From the NCBI RefSeq assembly GCF_012184425.1, contig NZ_VTOW01000001.1:806001-870000 (forward strand): a stretch of 64,000 bases of DNA, written 5' to 3'. The notes under the pieces were generated by a model, which searched no databases, was not told the origin of the DNA, and was given only the letters and a program-made list of their open reading frames with translations. Both the position numbers and the translations under genes were made by a program. This document shows positions 20,739 through 29,466 of this stretch, piece by piece. This stretch comes from Candidatus Manganitrophus noduliformans (GTDB taxonomy: Bacteria > Nitrospirota > Nitrospiria > SBBL01 > Manganitrophaceae). The stretch's first letter is position 1; the number at the start of each line of letters is the position of its first letter.

Positions 20739-20981
20739 TTATTTTGTTTTCCGGATGTAATAGGTATAGATCCCGTCGCTCTCTTTCATCGAGAGCAACG
20801 TGTGGCCTGTCTGCTGGGCGAAGGCGGCCATATCGGGTTTCGATCCTTTATCGGTGGCGATCATTTCCAAGACCTGTCCCACCTGGAGCGTTTCCATCGC
20901 CAATTTGGTTTTCAAAACCGGCATGGGGCACTTCATCCCTTTGCAATCGAGCACCTTGTCTGCTTTGATTTCAGCCGTCAT
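20739..20981 (-). CDS. tusA: TusA-family sulfurtransferase/carrier
   Basis: An 80-residue protein with the TusA signature 'LDCKGMKCPMPVLKTKLAMETL'. The catalytic Cys sits in CPMP (about residue 18), and the usual beta-alpha-beta core plus 'GQVLEMIATDKGSKPDMAAFAQQTGH' follows. It carries persulfide sulfur. With DsrE immediately downstream and a small unknown gene upstream, it is more likely part of a dissimilatory or sulfane-sulfur module than the tRNA-thiolation TusA, but this is inference. The symbol denotes the family. Confidence 0.85.
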   Translation of the reverse strand: MTAEIKADKVLDCKGMKCPMPVLKTKLAMETLQVGQVLEMIATDKGSKPDMAAFAQQTGHTLLSMKESDGIYTYYIRKTK

Positions 20982-21007
20982 CGATTATTAACTTCCATCA
21001 CAAACCA

Positions 21008-21307
21008 TTAAGCCGCCCAGCGGCGATCGTTTCTCCGCCGGTCCGTTGAAGTGGGGAGCTGCTCGCGCCGGCGGTCTCCCCGCCGCCGCTCTCCTCCGTT
21101 ATAGCCGAGGACGAGGTCTTGAAAGGTCTTCAGCTCGTCCCGGTTCAAAAGACGCTCCGGTTGTTCCGCGGAGAGGATCTTTTCGATTTGGTTGAAGGTT
21201 TGATAGATATAACTCTCGATCCGGTAAACGTCGGGCTGATTTTCAATCATCATCGCTTCCAATGCGAGAAGCGCCGTTACCTTGGGATGGATGGTTTCTG
21301 TCTGCAT
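21008..21307 (-). CDS. Conserved-looking small protein of unknown function
   Basis: A 99-residue protein, first gene of the TusA/DsrE operon, with an excellent AAGGAGG ribosome site before the ATG. Residues 1-70 are helical (KVTALLALEAMMIENQPDVYRIESYIYQTFNQIEKIL). Residues 72-98 are strongly basic and Arg-rich (GGERRRGDRRRE.., TDRRRNDRRW), as in many small proteins with an Arg-rich 'RRxxRR' tail. I do not recognise a family. Operon position links it to sulfur transfer only by association. Confidence 0.6.
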   Translation of the reverse strand: MQTETIHPKVTALLALEAMMIENQPDVYRIESYIYQTFNQIEKILSAEQPERLLNRDELKTFQDLVLGYNGGERRRGDRRREQLPTSTDRRRNDRRWAA

Positions 21308-21407
21308 TGTGATCTCCTCCTTATCTGAATCGGACGCATCCTGGAGAGTTGCTGCTATCTTGGGGCTTGAATAAAGCGGGGAATATATCGATAAATGCAG
21401 TTTTGGT

Positions 21408-21483
21408 TGGGGTGGATGAGGGGTTTCGAACCCCCAACCCCTGGATCCACAATCCAGTGCTCTACCCTTGAGCTACACCCACC
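21408..21483 (-). tRNA. tRNA-His (GUG)
   Basis: Cloverleaf with anticodon stem CTGGA/TCCAG and loop TTGTGGA giving GUG. The extra G at position -1 is encoded and pairs with C73, as expected for tRNA-His. CCA is encoded. Length 76 nt. Confidence 0.93.
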
Positions 21484-21599
21484 ACTCACCATGAAAAACG
21501 ATCGGATTATAACACAGAGATTCGGTGAAATAAAAGAGTTTAATTCCGAGAGACGAAATCAGCTTGCGCAAAAAAGAAGAGGCCTCTATAGTGAAAGGC

Positions 21600-23123
21600 A
21601 TGGCGCTTTTCGTCGATCATCTGTGGCGTAAAATCGATCAGAGCCGGGCGGCGTTTCCCTTCCTGGCCGCGCTGGAAACGCGTTTTCCGGAAGGGGAAAT
21701 TTACCTCGTCGGGGGGGCGGTCCGGGACCTTCTCCTGGGGCGCGAGACGAAAGATTTCGACTTTTTGGTCCGGGGGATTCCCGCCGAGAAGCTGAGAGAT
21801 TTTTTGAAGCTGCACGGCAAGGTCAACTGGGTCGGAAAGAATTTCGGGGTCTACAAATTCGCGCCGCACGGGGCGGTCCTGGAAGAGCAGATCGACATCG
21901 CCCTTCCCAGAACGGAGCGCGCTTTCTTGAAGGGGGGAGGAGGGCGCCGCGACTTTGAAGTGCAAAGCGATGCCGCCCTTCCCGTCGAGGAGGACCTCCG
22001 CCGGCGCGATTTCACCGTCAACGCCATCGCCGCCGATCTGAGGAAAAAGTCGCTGGTCGACCCCTTCGGCGGGGGGAACGATCTCAAAGCGGGCCTGCTC
22101 CGGGCGGTCGGCGATCCGGCGCAACGGTTTGCCGAAGATTCATCGAGACTCTTACGCGCCCTGCGCTTTGCCTGCCAGTTTCAATTTCGCTTCGAGGAGA
22201 AAACCTGGACGGCGCTGCGCGCCGCCATCGGCGCGCTCAATGCCAAACGGGAGGATGGGAGCGAGATCGTCCCACGCGAGATCATCGCGAAGGAGCTCAT
22301 CAAGGCGATCGTCTCCGATCCGGTCCGGGCGTTCGATCTCTGGGACGAGAGCGGCGCCTTCGCCGAGCTGATTCCGGAGCTGCTCCGGATGAAGGGATGT
22401 CCCCAGCCGGAGATCTATCACACCGAAGGAGACGTCTGGATCCACACCCGTTTGGCCCTCTCCGTTCTTGCCTCGCCCGTTTTCCAGGCGGAGTTTCAGC
22501 AGCCGTACGATGCGGAGACGGCGCTGGCGGTCCTCTTCCACGACATCGGAAAGCCGTATACCCTCCAGACGCCGGAGCGGGACGGGGTCGATCGGATCCG
22601 CTTCAACGGGCATGATCAAATCGGGGCGCGTCTCGCGCGCGAGATCGCGGCCCGTCTCAAGCTCTCGACCTTTACGAAAGGGAGCCGCTATCATGTGAAC
22701 GAGGAGGCGCTCGCCTGGCTGATCGAGAAACATCTGATCCTGGTCCAGGGAGAGGTCGATCAGATGCGCGCCGCCACGATCGAGAAACACTTTCTCAATC
22801 CGCAGCGGCCCGGACACAAACTTCTACATCTGATCTTCTGTGACGGGAGCGCCACGGTTCCGCCCTCCGGGAGCCCGCAATTGGTTTCGTATCGCCGGCT
22901 GCGGGAGCGGATCACCGGGATGGAAGCGATGGCCGCGTCGCGCGCGCGCATTCCGGCGCCGCTTCTCTCCGGAGAAGAGGTGATGGCGCTTTTGGGGATC
23001 CCCCCGGGGCCGGAGGTGGGAAGCGTTCTCGCTCTGGTTCGGGAAGAACAACTCTCCGGTCGGTTGACCGATCGAGAGGGAGCGATCGCCTTCCTGAAGA
23101 AGCAGCGGACCGGGCCGGCATGA
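21600..23123 (+). CDS. cca: CCA-adding enzyme / tRNA nucleotidyltransferase with HD domain
   Basis: About 507 residues from ATG 21600. In-frame TTG 21564 and GTG 21591 are alternatives, and no start has a convincing ribosome site. The N-terminal nucleotidyltransferase head carries 'YLVGGAVRDLLLGRETKDFDFLV' with the G-G-x9-DxD layout, followed by 'RRRDFTVNAIA' and the 'EDSSRLLRALRFACQFQF' tRNA-binding neck. A C-terminal HD phosphohydrolase domain has LFHDIGKP near residues 311-318. The protein repairs or adds the tRNA 3' CCA, or is a poly(A)-polymerase-type member. All visible tRNAs here encode CCA, so a repair role fits. The gene stands alone downstream of tRNA-His. Confidence 0.88.
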   Translation: MALFVDHLWRKIDQSRAAFPFLAALETRFPEGEIYLVGGAVRDLLLGRETKDFDFLVRGIPAEKLRDFLKLHGKVNWVGKNFGVYKFAPHGAVLEEQIDIALPRTERAFLKGGGGRRDFEVQSDAALPVEEDLRRRDFTVNAIAADLRKKSLVDPFGGGNDLKAGLLRAVGDPAQRFAEDSSRLLRALRFACQFQFRFEEKTWTALRAAIGALNAKREDGSEIVPREIIAKELIKAIVSDPVRAFDLWDESGAFAELIPELLRMKGCPQPEIYHTEGDVWIHTRLALSVLASPVFQAEFQQPYDAETALAVLFHDIGKPYTLQTPERDGVDRIRFNGHDQIGARLAREIAARLKLSTFTKGSRYHVNEEALAWLIEKHLILVQGEVDQMRAATIEKHFLNPQRPGHKLLHLIFCDGSATVPPSGSPQLVSYRRLRERITGMEAMAASRARIPAPLLSGEEVMALLGIPPGPEVGSVLALVREEQLSGRLTDREGAIAFLKKQRTGPA

Positions 23124-23179
23124 GCGCCGGAGGCCCTGAAATTCCTGCGGAATGGCCCGTCTTTCCGGGAGAAGAATCG

Positions 23180-23208
23180 TTGACATCCGAAAAGTCGAAT
23201 GTTACTAT
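23180..23208 (+). promoter_or_regulatory. Sigma-70 promoter for ileS-lspA
   Basis: TTGACA (23180-23185), a 17-base spacer and TACTAT (23203-23208), close to consensus. Predicted transcription starts near 23215, only about 8 bases before the ileS ATG at 23223, so the mRNA would be almost leaderless. Confidence 0.75.
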
Positions 23209-23222
23209 CGATCATCTTTCTT

Positions 23223-26111
23223 ATGGAAAATAAAGCCGATTATAAGCAGACCCTGAATCTTCCGAAGACCGATTTCCCGATGCGGGCCAACCTCACCCAG
23301 CGTGAAGTGGAACAGCTGGCGCGATGGGAAGAGAGCGGACTCTACCAGAAAGTGCTCCATGAGCGTGGGGGCCGGGAGAAGTACATCCTTCATGATGGGC
23401 CCCCCTACGCAAACGGTCATATCCACATCGGGCATGCCCTCAATAAAATCCTGAAAGACTTCGTCGTCAAATCAAGATCGATGAGCGGCGATGCCGCCCC
23501 CTACGTCCCCGGCTGGGACTGTCATGGCCTTCCGATCGAGCATCAGGTGTTGAAGGACCTCGGTCCGAAGAAGCAGGGGATGAGCAAGGGGGAGATCCGA
23601 AAGCGCTGCCGGGACTACGCCGACAAGTTCGTCAACATCCAGCGCGACGAGTTCAAGCGGCTCGGCGTCCTCGGCGACTGGGAGCATCCCTACCTGACGA
23701 TGACCCCCGACTACGAGGCGGCGATCGTCCGTGAGTTCGGGAAGGTTGTTGCGACCGGGGACGTCTATAAAGGAAAGAAGCCGGTCCTCTGGTGCCCGAA
23801 CGATGAGACGGCGCTCGCCGAGGCGGAGGTCGAATATGCCGATCATGCCTCGCCGTCGATCTATGTCAAATTCCCGGTCAAAGATCCGAAGGAAAAGTTT
23901 TCCATCCGCCCGGATGGACAGACGTCTGTTGCGATCTGGACGACGACCCCCTGGACCCTCGTCGCCAACCAGGCGATTGCGGTCCATCCGCATTTTCACT
24001 ATCGTCTTGTGAAGACACCCGCCGGGGATCTGATCTTGGCGCAGAACCTGATCGAAGCTTGCATGAAGGCGTTCGGTTTCGCCCCCGGTTCCTATGAAGT
24101 GGCTCCCGGGGGCTGGACCGGGAGCGAGCTTGAAGGAATCGTCTGCCGTCATCCATGGCTCGATCGCGACGCGCCGATCATTCTCGGCGAGCATGTCACC
24201 CTGGAGCAGGGGACCGGCTGCGTTCACACCGCCCCCGGTCACGGACAGGAAGACTACGAGGTCGGTCTCCGCTACGGACTGCCGGTCTATGCGCCGGTCG
24301 ATCATCGGGGCCGCTTCACGAATGAGGCGGGGGAGTTCGCCGGACAAAAAGTCTTCGAGGCCAACGAGGCGATCATCGCCCTTCTGAATCAGCGCGGGAC
24401 GCTCCTGAAGAAGGAGACGATCAGCCACTCCTATCCGCACTGCTGGCGCTGCAAGAATCCGGTGATCTTCCGCGCCACCGAGCAGTGGTTCATCTCGATG
24501 GAGAAACACCACCTGCGCGAGCGGGCGATCAAGGCGATCGAGCAGGAGATCCAGTGGATTCCGAAGTGGGGAAAAGACCGGATCTTGGGGATGATGCAGA
24601 GCCGTCCCGATTGGTGCATCTCGCGCCAGCGGGTCTGGGGGGTGCCGATCGTCGCCTTCGCCTGCCTCGACTGCAACGAGATTTTGGTCTCGAAGGAGAT
24701 CGCCGATTTTGTCGCCGATCTGATGGAGAAAGAGGGGGGGAGCGACGTCTGGTTTTCCAGGGCCGCCGCCGAACTCCTTCCGAAGGGGACCGCCTGCAAA
24801 AAATGCGGCGGGAGCCGCCTCCAGCAAGAGAACGATATTCTCGACGTCTGGTTCGAGTCGGGGGTGAGCCACGCCGCCGTTTTGAAAAATACGAGAAGGT
24901 GGCCGGAGCTGACCTGGCCGGCCGATCTTTATCTCGAAGGCTCCGACCAGCACCGCGGCTGGTTTCACAGCAGTCTGCTCGCGGCGCTCGAAACCGACGG
25001 CCGTCCCCCATATAAGGCGGTCCTCACCCACGGGTTCGTCGTCGACGGCGCCGGAAAGAAGATGTCGAAGTCGGCGGGGAATGTCGTCGCGCCGCAAGAG
25101 GTCATCAACAAATACGGCGCGGAGATTTTGCGCCTTTGGGTCTCGGCGACCGACTTCAGGGAAGATGTCCGGATCTCACAGGATATCCTCGTTCAGCTGG
25201 TCGAAGCGTATCGAAAGATCCGGAACACCTGCCGGTTCCTTCTCAGCAATCTCTATGATTTTCATCCTTCCGACGGACCGGTGGGCGAAGCCGATCTGCA
25301 GGAGATCGATCGATGGGCGCTCTATCGCCTTCAGATCCTCAACGAGAAAGTGCAGCGGGCCTATCGCGAGGCGGAGTTCCACACGATCTTCCATGCGTTG
25401 AATAATTTTTGCGCCGTCGATCTCTCCTCTTTTTATCTCGATATCTTGAAGGATCGACTCTATGCCTCTGCGGCCAAATCGCCCGAGCGGCGCGCGGCCC
25501 AATCGGTGCTGCTGGAAACGCTCACGACGCTGGTTCGTTTGATGGCGCCGGTTCTGTCGTTTACGGCGGAGGAGATTTGGGGGTATATGCCGGCCGATTT
25601 GAAAGAGAAGGAGAGTGTTCTTCTGACGACCTTCCCGACGGCCTTAAAAATGGGGCGGCCGCCGGAACAAAAATTTTCTGAAAAAGAGGAAAGTAATAAG
25701 ACATTTTTAGAAACATGGGGTAAACTTATCGAAGTTAGAGAAGAAGTATCCCGTCTCCTGGAACAACAACGCAGAGAAAAGAAAATCGGAAGCTCGCTTG
25801 AAGCCGGCGTCACCCTCTTCGCAAAAGAGGGGGAGCCGCTTTATCCGCTTCTCCAGGAGAAGAAAGCGTTTCTCTCAACCCTTTTTATCGTCTCGCAGGT
25901 CGATCTTCTCCCGTGGGAGAGAAAGCCGGAAGGTGTATCGACCGTTCAAATGAAGGAAGCGTCCCTTGCAATTCAGGTTCAACCGGCTCGGGGAGCAAAA
26001 TGTGAACGCTGTTGGATCTATCGAGAGGACGTCGGGGCCGATGCCGGTTATCCGACCCTCTGCGGGCGATGTGCCGGAGTGGTGGGTGCCGATGCTGCTG
26101 GGCCAAATTAA
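23223..26111 (+). CDS. ileS: Isoleucyl-tRNA synthetase
   Basis: A 962-residue class-I aminoacyl-tRNA synthetase charging tRNA-Ile. HIGH is at residues 68-71 and KMSKS at 613-617. The editing (CP1) domain contains '[16 protein letters not shown]', and a C-terminal zinc site is formed by C927-x2-C930 and C947-x2-C950. The start at 23223 gives [21 protein letters not shown], which lines up with the usual IleS N-terminus. The upstream ATG 23199 would lie inside the promoter. There is no clear Shine-Dalgarno. The last 20 bases overlap lspA, a common ileS-lspA operon. Confidence 0.97.
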   Translation: MENKADYKQTLNLPKTDFPMRANLTQREVEQLARWEESGLYQKVLHERGGREKYILHDGPPYANGHIHIGHALNKILKDFVVKSRSMSGDAAPYVPGWDCHGLPIEHQVLKDLGPKKQGMSKGEIRKRCRDYADKFVNIQRDEFKRLGVLGDWEHPYLTMTPDYEAAIVREFGKVVATGDVYKGKKPVLWCPNDETALAEAEVEYADHASPSIYVKFPVKDPKEKFSIRPDGQTSVAIWTTTPWTLVANQAIAVHPHFHYRLVKTPAGDLILAQNLIEACMKAFGFAPGSYEVAPGGWTGSELEGIVCRHPWLDRDAPIILGEHVTLEQGTGCVHTAPGHGQEDYEVGLRYGLPVYAPVDHRGRFTNEAGEFAGQKVFEANEAIIALLNQRGTLLKKETISHSYPHCWRCKNPVIFRATEQWFISMEKHHLRERAIKAIEQEIQWIPKWGKDRILGMMQSRPDWCISRQRVWGVPIVAFACLDCNEILVSKEIADFVADLMEKEGGSDVWFSRAAAELLPKGTACKKCGGSRLQQENDILDVWFESGVSHAAVLKNTRRWPELTWPADLYLEGSDQHRGWFHSSLLAALETDGRPPYKAVLTHGFVVDGAGKKMSKSAGNVVAPQEVINKYGAEILRLWVSATDFREDVRISQDILVQLVEAYRKIRNTCRFLLSNLYDFHPSDGPVGEADLQEIDRWALYRLQILNEKVQRAYREAEFHTIFHALNNFCAVDLSSFYLDILKDRLYASAAKSPERRAAQSVLLETLTTLVRLMAPVLSFTAEEIWGYMPADLKEKESVLLTTFPTALKMGRPPEQKFSEKEESNKTFLETWGKLIEVREEVSRLLEQQRREKKIGSSLEAGVTLFAKEGEPLYPLLQEKKAFLSTLFIVSQVDLLPWERKPEGVSTVQMKEASLAIQVQPARGAKCERCWIYREDVGADAGYPTLCGRCAGVVGADAAGPN

Positions 26112-26610
26112 GCTTATTTTCTTGACATTGATCGGGGGCGGGACTATCATTCTGGATCAAATTACCAAGCTTCTTATTCAAAATGCCTTTCGTCTTCATG
26201 AATCCGTGGTTGTGATTCAAGACTTTTTTTCTCTGACCTACATCCGAAATCCGGGAGCCGCCTTCGGTTTATTCGCGGATCAGAGTGCCGGCTTCCGATC
26301 GATCTTCTTCCTTGTCGTCTCCATTGTGGCCCTTTCCATTCTCCTTTATTTTCTCGCGCAGACCCCCAAAGAAGATAAATCGAGCTTGGTTGCAATCTCC
26401 CTTTTGTTCGGCGGGGCGATCGGCAACCTGATCGATCGCGTTCGGATGGGAGAGGTGGTCGACTTTCTCGATTTTTATGTCGGCCAATTCCACTGGCCTG
26501 CGTTTAATGTCGCAGATTCGGCGATTACAATCGGAATCTCACTGCTGATGTTCAATCTCTTTTGGCTCAAAAAAGAGATTCCGACGGCCAATCTCAGAGG
26601 TTGTGAATGA
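26092..26610 (+). CDS. lspA: Lipoprotein signal peptidase (signal peptidase II)
   Basis: A 172-residue inner-membrane aspartyl protease that removes lipoprotein signal peptides. It has four hydrophobic spans, the '[10 protein letters not shown]' block, and the two catalytic aspartates D115 (GNLIDRVR) and D142 (NVADSAI). The start is ATG 26092 inside the end of ileS, with GGAG upstream. A longer in-frame extension is just the ileS-overlapping frame. Co-transcribed with ileS. Confidence 0.95.
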   Translation: MLLGQIKLIFLTLIGGGTIILDQITKLLIQNAFRLHESVVVIQDFFSLTYIRNPGAAFGLFADQSAGFRSIFFLVVSIVALSILLYFLAQTPKEDKSSLVAISLLFGGAIGNLIDRVRMGEVVDFLDFYVGQFHWPAFNVADSAITIGISLLMFNLFWLKKEIPTANLRGCE

Positions 26611-26762
26611 AGGACGGACCGGCGGCCTCGCCGGTCGGAAATAGAGAAGAGAAGCGATAGGGTCAGATCGATCGAAAAGAAAGATGCCGCCCAGATTCCT
26701 CGAAGCGAGGGGGCCGATCGAATGAAAAAGCGCCAGGAGGTTTTCGAGGGAGTTCGATCCGT

Positions 26763-27677
26763 ATGCGGAAAGAATCAGAGAAGTTCGTAAATAAGGCGGT
26801 CATGGCGTTGGACCGGGGAAACTGGCTGTTGGCCGTGCAATTCCTCAAGAAGGTCCTCGCCGCCGATCCAAACCACCTCCCGGCCTATCACGAGCTGGCC
26901 GATATCTATCTCCACCTCGGTCATTTCGACGCCGCGCTGGAAGTGATTCAAAGAGCGGTCCAAGTCTTCCCGCAAGACTATCAGAGCAGCTTTATTCTCG
27001 CCAACATTCTCCTCGTGCAGAACAAACCGGATCAAGCGCTCGGCATCTATCGGCGGCTGGAGAAGCTCCGGTGTGACGAGCAGGAGGTGACCGATCTCTT
27101 CTTCAACATCGCCTTAGCGTATCACGCGAAGAACCAAATGGCCCGGGCCCTTCGGTACCTTCGACAGGCGCTTGATGAAGATACCGCCTATACGGAAGCG
27201 TATGAGCTGATGGGGAAGATCCTCTTTGAGCGGAAGGATCTGCCCGGCGCCAAACAGGCGTTCGAGAAGATCATCGATATCGATCCGGGGCATCTGAATG
27301 CGCACCACATGCTCGGCATCATCTATTCAAAAGAATTGAAATGGGACGACGCGATCGGCGAGTGGAAGACGGTCCTCAATTTGGCGCCCGAAACGGACGA
27401 GGCGATGCGCGAGCTCGGCTGGGCGTTCAACATGATCGGCGAGGAGGAAGAGGCGGTCAGCTTCCTTCGGAAAGCGCTTGAAGTCAACCCGCAGAATATT
27501 CAGGCCCGGATCGATCTCGGCGCCGTCTTCATGGGGCAGATGCAATTTAAAGAGGCGATTGCCGAGTGGGAGTGGGTTCGCCAATATGATCCGAACAATA
27601 AACTCATCCACAAGTTTTTGTCCCAAGCCCGCCTGTACGAGAAAAAAATGAAACAGGAGAAAAAAGGAGAACGGTGA
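26763..27677 (+). CDS. TPR-repeat protein
   Basis: A 304-residue soluble protein built almost wholly of tetratricopeptide repeats (about eight), e.g. 'NHLPAYHELADIYLHLGHFDAALEVIQRA' and 'NIQARIDLGAVFMGQMQFKEAIAEWEWV'. There is no signal peptide or membrane span. It probably works as a protein-protein scaffold. GAGGGAG precedes the ATG. The gene lies between lspA and rluD on the same strand, with about 150 bases before it that show no feature I can name. Specific partner unknown. Confidence 0.8.
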   Translation: MRKESEKFVNKAVMALDRGNWLLAVQFLKKVLAADPNHLPAYHELADIYLHLGHFDAALEVIQRAVQVFPQDYQSSFILANILLVQNKPDQALGIYRRLEKLRCDEQEVTDLFFNIALAYHAKNQMARALRYLRQALDEDTAYTEAYELMGKILFERKDLPGAKQAFEKIIDIDPGHLNAHHMLGIIYSKELKWDDAIGEWKTVLNLAPETDEAMRELGWAFNMIGEEEEAVSFLRKALEVNPQNIQARIDLGAVFMGQMQFKEAIAEWEWVRQYDPNNKLIHKFLSQARLYEKKMKQEKKGER

Positions 27678-27720
27678 CTCCCCAAAGCACCTTTTGAGGA
27701 GCCGTTTGGAGTCGCACTGC

Positions 27721-28725
27721 ATGTCCTTTTCCCCTCCCCCCTCTTTGGTGGTCTCATCCCAGACCCCCCCCGAACGGATCGATCTCTATCTGATCAGAAG
27801 GGGTATTTCTCTTTCCCGATCCCGGATTCAAAAGCTGATCGAGGAGGGTCAGATTCTTGTCAACGGCCATCCGATCCGGGCCAGCTATCGGGTTCGCGAA
27901 GGGGACCGGATCGATTTACAGATTCCCCCCCCCGCTCCGTTGGAGCTGATCCCGGAAGAAGTTCCGCTCGATGTTCTCTATGAGGATGACGTGCTCCTCG
28001 TCATTAATAAAGAAGCGGGGATGGTGGTTCATCCCGCCCCCGGTCACGATCGGGGAACGCTGGTTCATGCCCTCCTCCATCACTGTCGGGCCCTTCCGGG
28101 AATCGGGGGGAGGGAAAGACCTGGAATCGTTCACCGGTTGGATAAAGAGACCTCCGGCGTGTTGGTCGTCGCAAAGACCGACCAAGCGCATCAACGCCTC
28201 TCGAAACAATTCAAGCAGCATACGATTGATCGGCGTTATTTGACGATTGTTTCCGGGAAAGTGGCGAAGAATTCCGGCAAGATTCAGCTTTCGATCGGCC
28301 GGGATCGGATCGATCGAAAAAAAATCTCCGCCCGAACCGCCCGCCCGCGCGAGGCGGAGACGCACTACGCCGTTCGGGAGCGCTTCCGAATCGCCACGCT
28401 GTTGGAGGTCTATCCTCAGACGGGGCGGACGCATCAGATTCGGGTCCACATGGCCCATCTCGGGCATCCTGTGGTGGGGGATAAAATTTACGGCGGCCGG
28501 ACGGCGCGGATGTTCGAGATCAACGTGGAGCGGCAGATGCTCCATGCGGAGCGGCTCGGTTTTGTTCATCCGACGACCGGCGAGCCGATGATTTTCACCG
28601 CATCGATGCCGGCCGATATGCAGGCCCTCCTCTTAGCGCTTCGCGCAGAGAAGGAGAGCCAGGGGGCTTCTTCTACCGGGATGAGCGGGGCGGGTGGGAA
28701 GGGTCGTCGCGGCGCTGGAGGGTGA
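27721..28725 (+). CDS. rluD: 23S rRNA pseudouridine synthase, RluD family
   Basis: A 334-residue protein. An N-terminal S4 RNA-binding domain (IDLYLIRRGISLSRSRIQKLIEEGQILVNG) is followed by the pseudouridine synthase domain with the catalytic Asp D141 in HRLDKETSG and the 'YPQTGRTHQIRVHMAHLGHPVVGD' motif. The start is ATG 27721 with GGAG 9 bases upstream rather than TTG 27694. It modifies helix-69-type uridines in 23S rRNA if a true RluD. The last 53 bases overlap the convergent receiver gene. The Gly/Lys-rich C-terminal tail (GMSGAGGKGRRGAGG) lies wholly in that overlap. Confidence 0.92.
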   Translation: MSFSPPPSLVVSSQTPPERIDLYLIRRGISLSRSRIQKLIEEGQILVNGHPIRASYRVREGDRIDLQIPPPAPLELIPEEVPLDVLYEDDVLLVINKEAGMVVHPAPGHDRGTLVHALLHHCRALPGIGGRERPGIVHRLDKETSGVLVVAKTDQAHQRLSKQFKQHTIDRRYLTIVSGKVAKNSGKIQLSIGRDRIDRKKISARTARPREAETHYAVRERFRIATLLEVYPQTGRTHQIRVHMAHLGHPVVGDKIYGGRTARMFEINVERQMLHAERLGFVHPTTGEPMIFTASMPADMQALLLALRAEKESQGASSTGMSGAGGKGRRGAGG

Positions 28726-29107
28726 GATCGATCTGCCGCGCGATGTAAACCGGATCAAGCGGCGGAAGGATGAGACGCTCCGCCTTTAATTCATGGCAGT
28801 AACTCCGGGTCACCTGCACCGGGAGCGGATGATCACAGAAAAGAAAAACGGGGACCGATCCGATCCGACGCTCCTCCCGCAATTGTCTGCATACCTCGTA
28901 GCCGCTTGGCTCTCCCGGAATCAACAGATCGATCAGAATTAAGTTGATCGGAAACCAAGCGACCGCGAAGCGCACCTCCGCCGGCGTCCGGCATTCGAAA
29001 ATCAGAAAGCCGCTCTTCCGAAGCTCCCCCTTGATCGGGAGGAGATTCGGCGACGATTCGAAAAACAACAACGATCTCTCGTGGCGTTTAATCGGGGTTC
29101 CATCCAT
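28673..29107 (-). CDS. Single-domain response-regulator receiver protein
   Basis: A 144-residue protein spanning one receiver fold: 'SLLFFESSPNLLPIKGELRKSGFLIFEC' (strand 1/helix 1), phosphoacceptor-type Asp in 'PINLILIDLLIPGEPSGYEVCRQL', and 'VPVFLFCDHPLPVQVTRSYCHELKAERLILPPLDPVYI' for strands 4-5. The N-terminal acidic pair is FES rather than DD, and the T/S and K positions are not standard (C-D-H, L-P-P), so it may not be phosphorylated normally. No output domain and no neighbouring kinase. The 3' end overlaps rluD by 53 bases, tail to tail. Confidence 0.7.
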   Translation of the reverse strand: MDGTPIKRHERSLLFFESSPNLLPIKGELRKSGFLIFECRTPAEVRFAVAWFPINLILIDLLIPGEPSGYEVCRQLREERRIGSVPVFLFCDHPLPVQVTRSYCHELKAERLILPPLDPVYIARQIDLTLQRRDDPSHPPRSSR

Positions 29108-29137
29108 AAAAGGGATTGTCTTTTCTACAGAGCTATG

Positions 29138-29377
29138 CTAATGATAAAAATGTTTCGCGCGATCGCGCCAAATTTCAGTTACCTCTTTCTGAAGAATGGA
29201 TGCAATGAAGTTTCGAATCCGTTTCGAACGGGCCCGGTTAAAAATAATTTGGTGCACGGCCGACTGGGTGACGCCGAGCGAGCGGGCAATGCGCGTCTGT
29301 GTCCAGCCCCGCCGTTTCAGCTCAAAACAGATTTTCAGGCCGCGTTCTCTCTTTTTTTGAGAAAAGGACTTATGAAT
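29138..29377 (-). CDS. Small HTH DNA-binding protein with no standard start codon
   Basis: Reading the minus strand back from TAG (29138-29140) gives a clean 79-residue frame containing 'FELKRRGWTQTRIARSLGVTQSAVHQII', a textbook helix-turn-helix, with basic flanks (SQKKRERGLK, NRARSKRIRNFIA). The frame has no ATG, GTG or TTG before it closes upstream. The best candidate is ATT 29375-29377, about 7 bases after a GGGAGAG ribosome-like site. It may start at ATT, or be a decayed regulator. It is divergent from the S24-type repressor 66 bases away, an arrangement like a phage Cro/Ner-repressor switch. Confidence 0.55.
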   Translation of the reverse strand: MHKSFSQKKRERGLKICFELKRRGWTQTRIARSLGVTQSAVHQIIFNRARSKRIRNFIASILQKEVTEIWRDRAKHFYH

Positions 29378-29421
29378 ATTAGTGCTCTCCCGATTAAGAT
29401 TGTAGAATCATCCTTAGTTTA

Positions 29422-29466
29422 ATTCGTTAAAGCGACATTGTCAATGAGAAAATTCGCTAAGGCGAC
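29422..29466. promoter_or_regulatory. Operator-like direct repeats between divergent regulators
   Basis: ATTCGTTAAAGCGACA (29422-29437) and ATTCGCTAAGGCGACA (29451-29466) match at 14 of 16 positions, 29 bases apart. The second copy begins 4 bases inside the S24-type repressor gene. Autoregulatory binding by one or both neighbouring HTH proteins is a reasonable guess. No good -35/-10 pair could be assigned. Confidence 0.4.
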
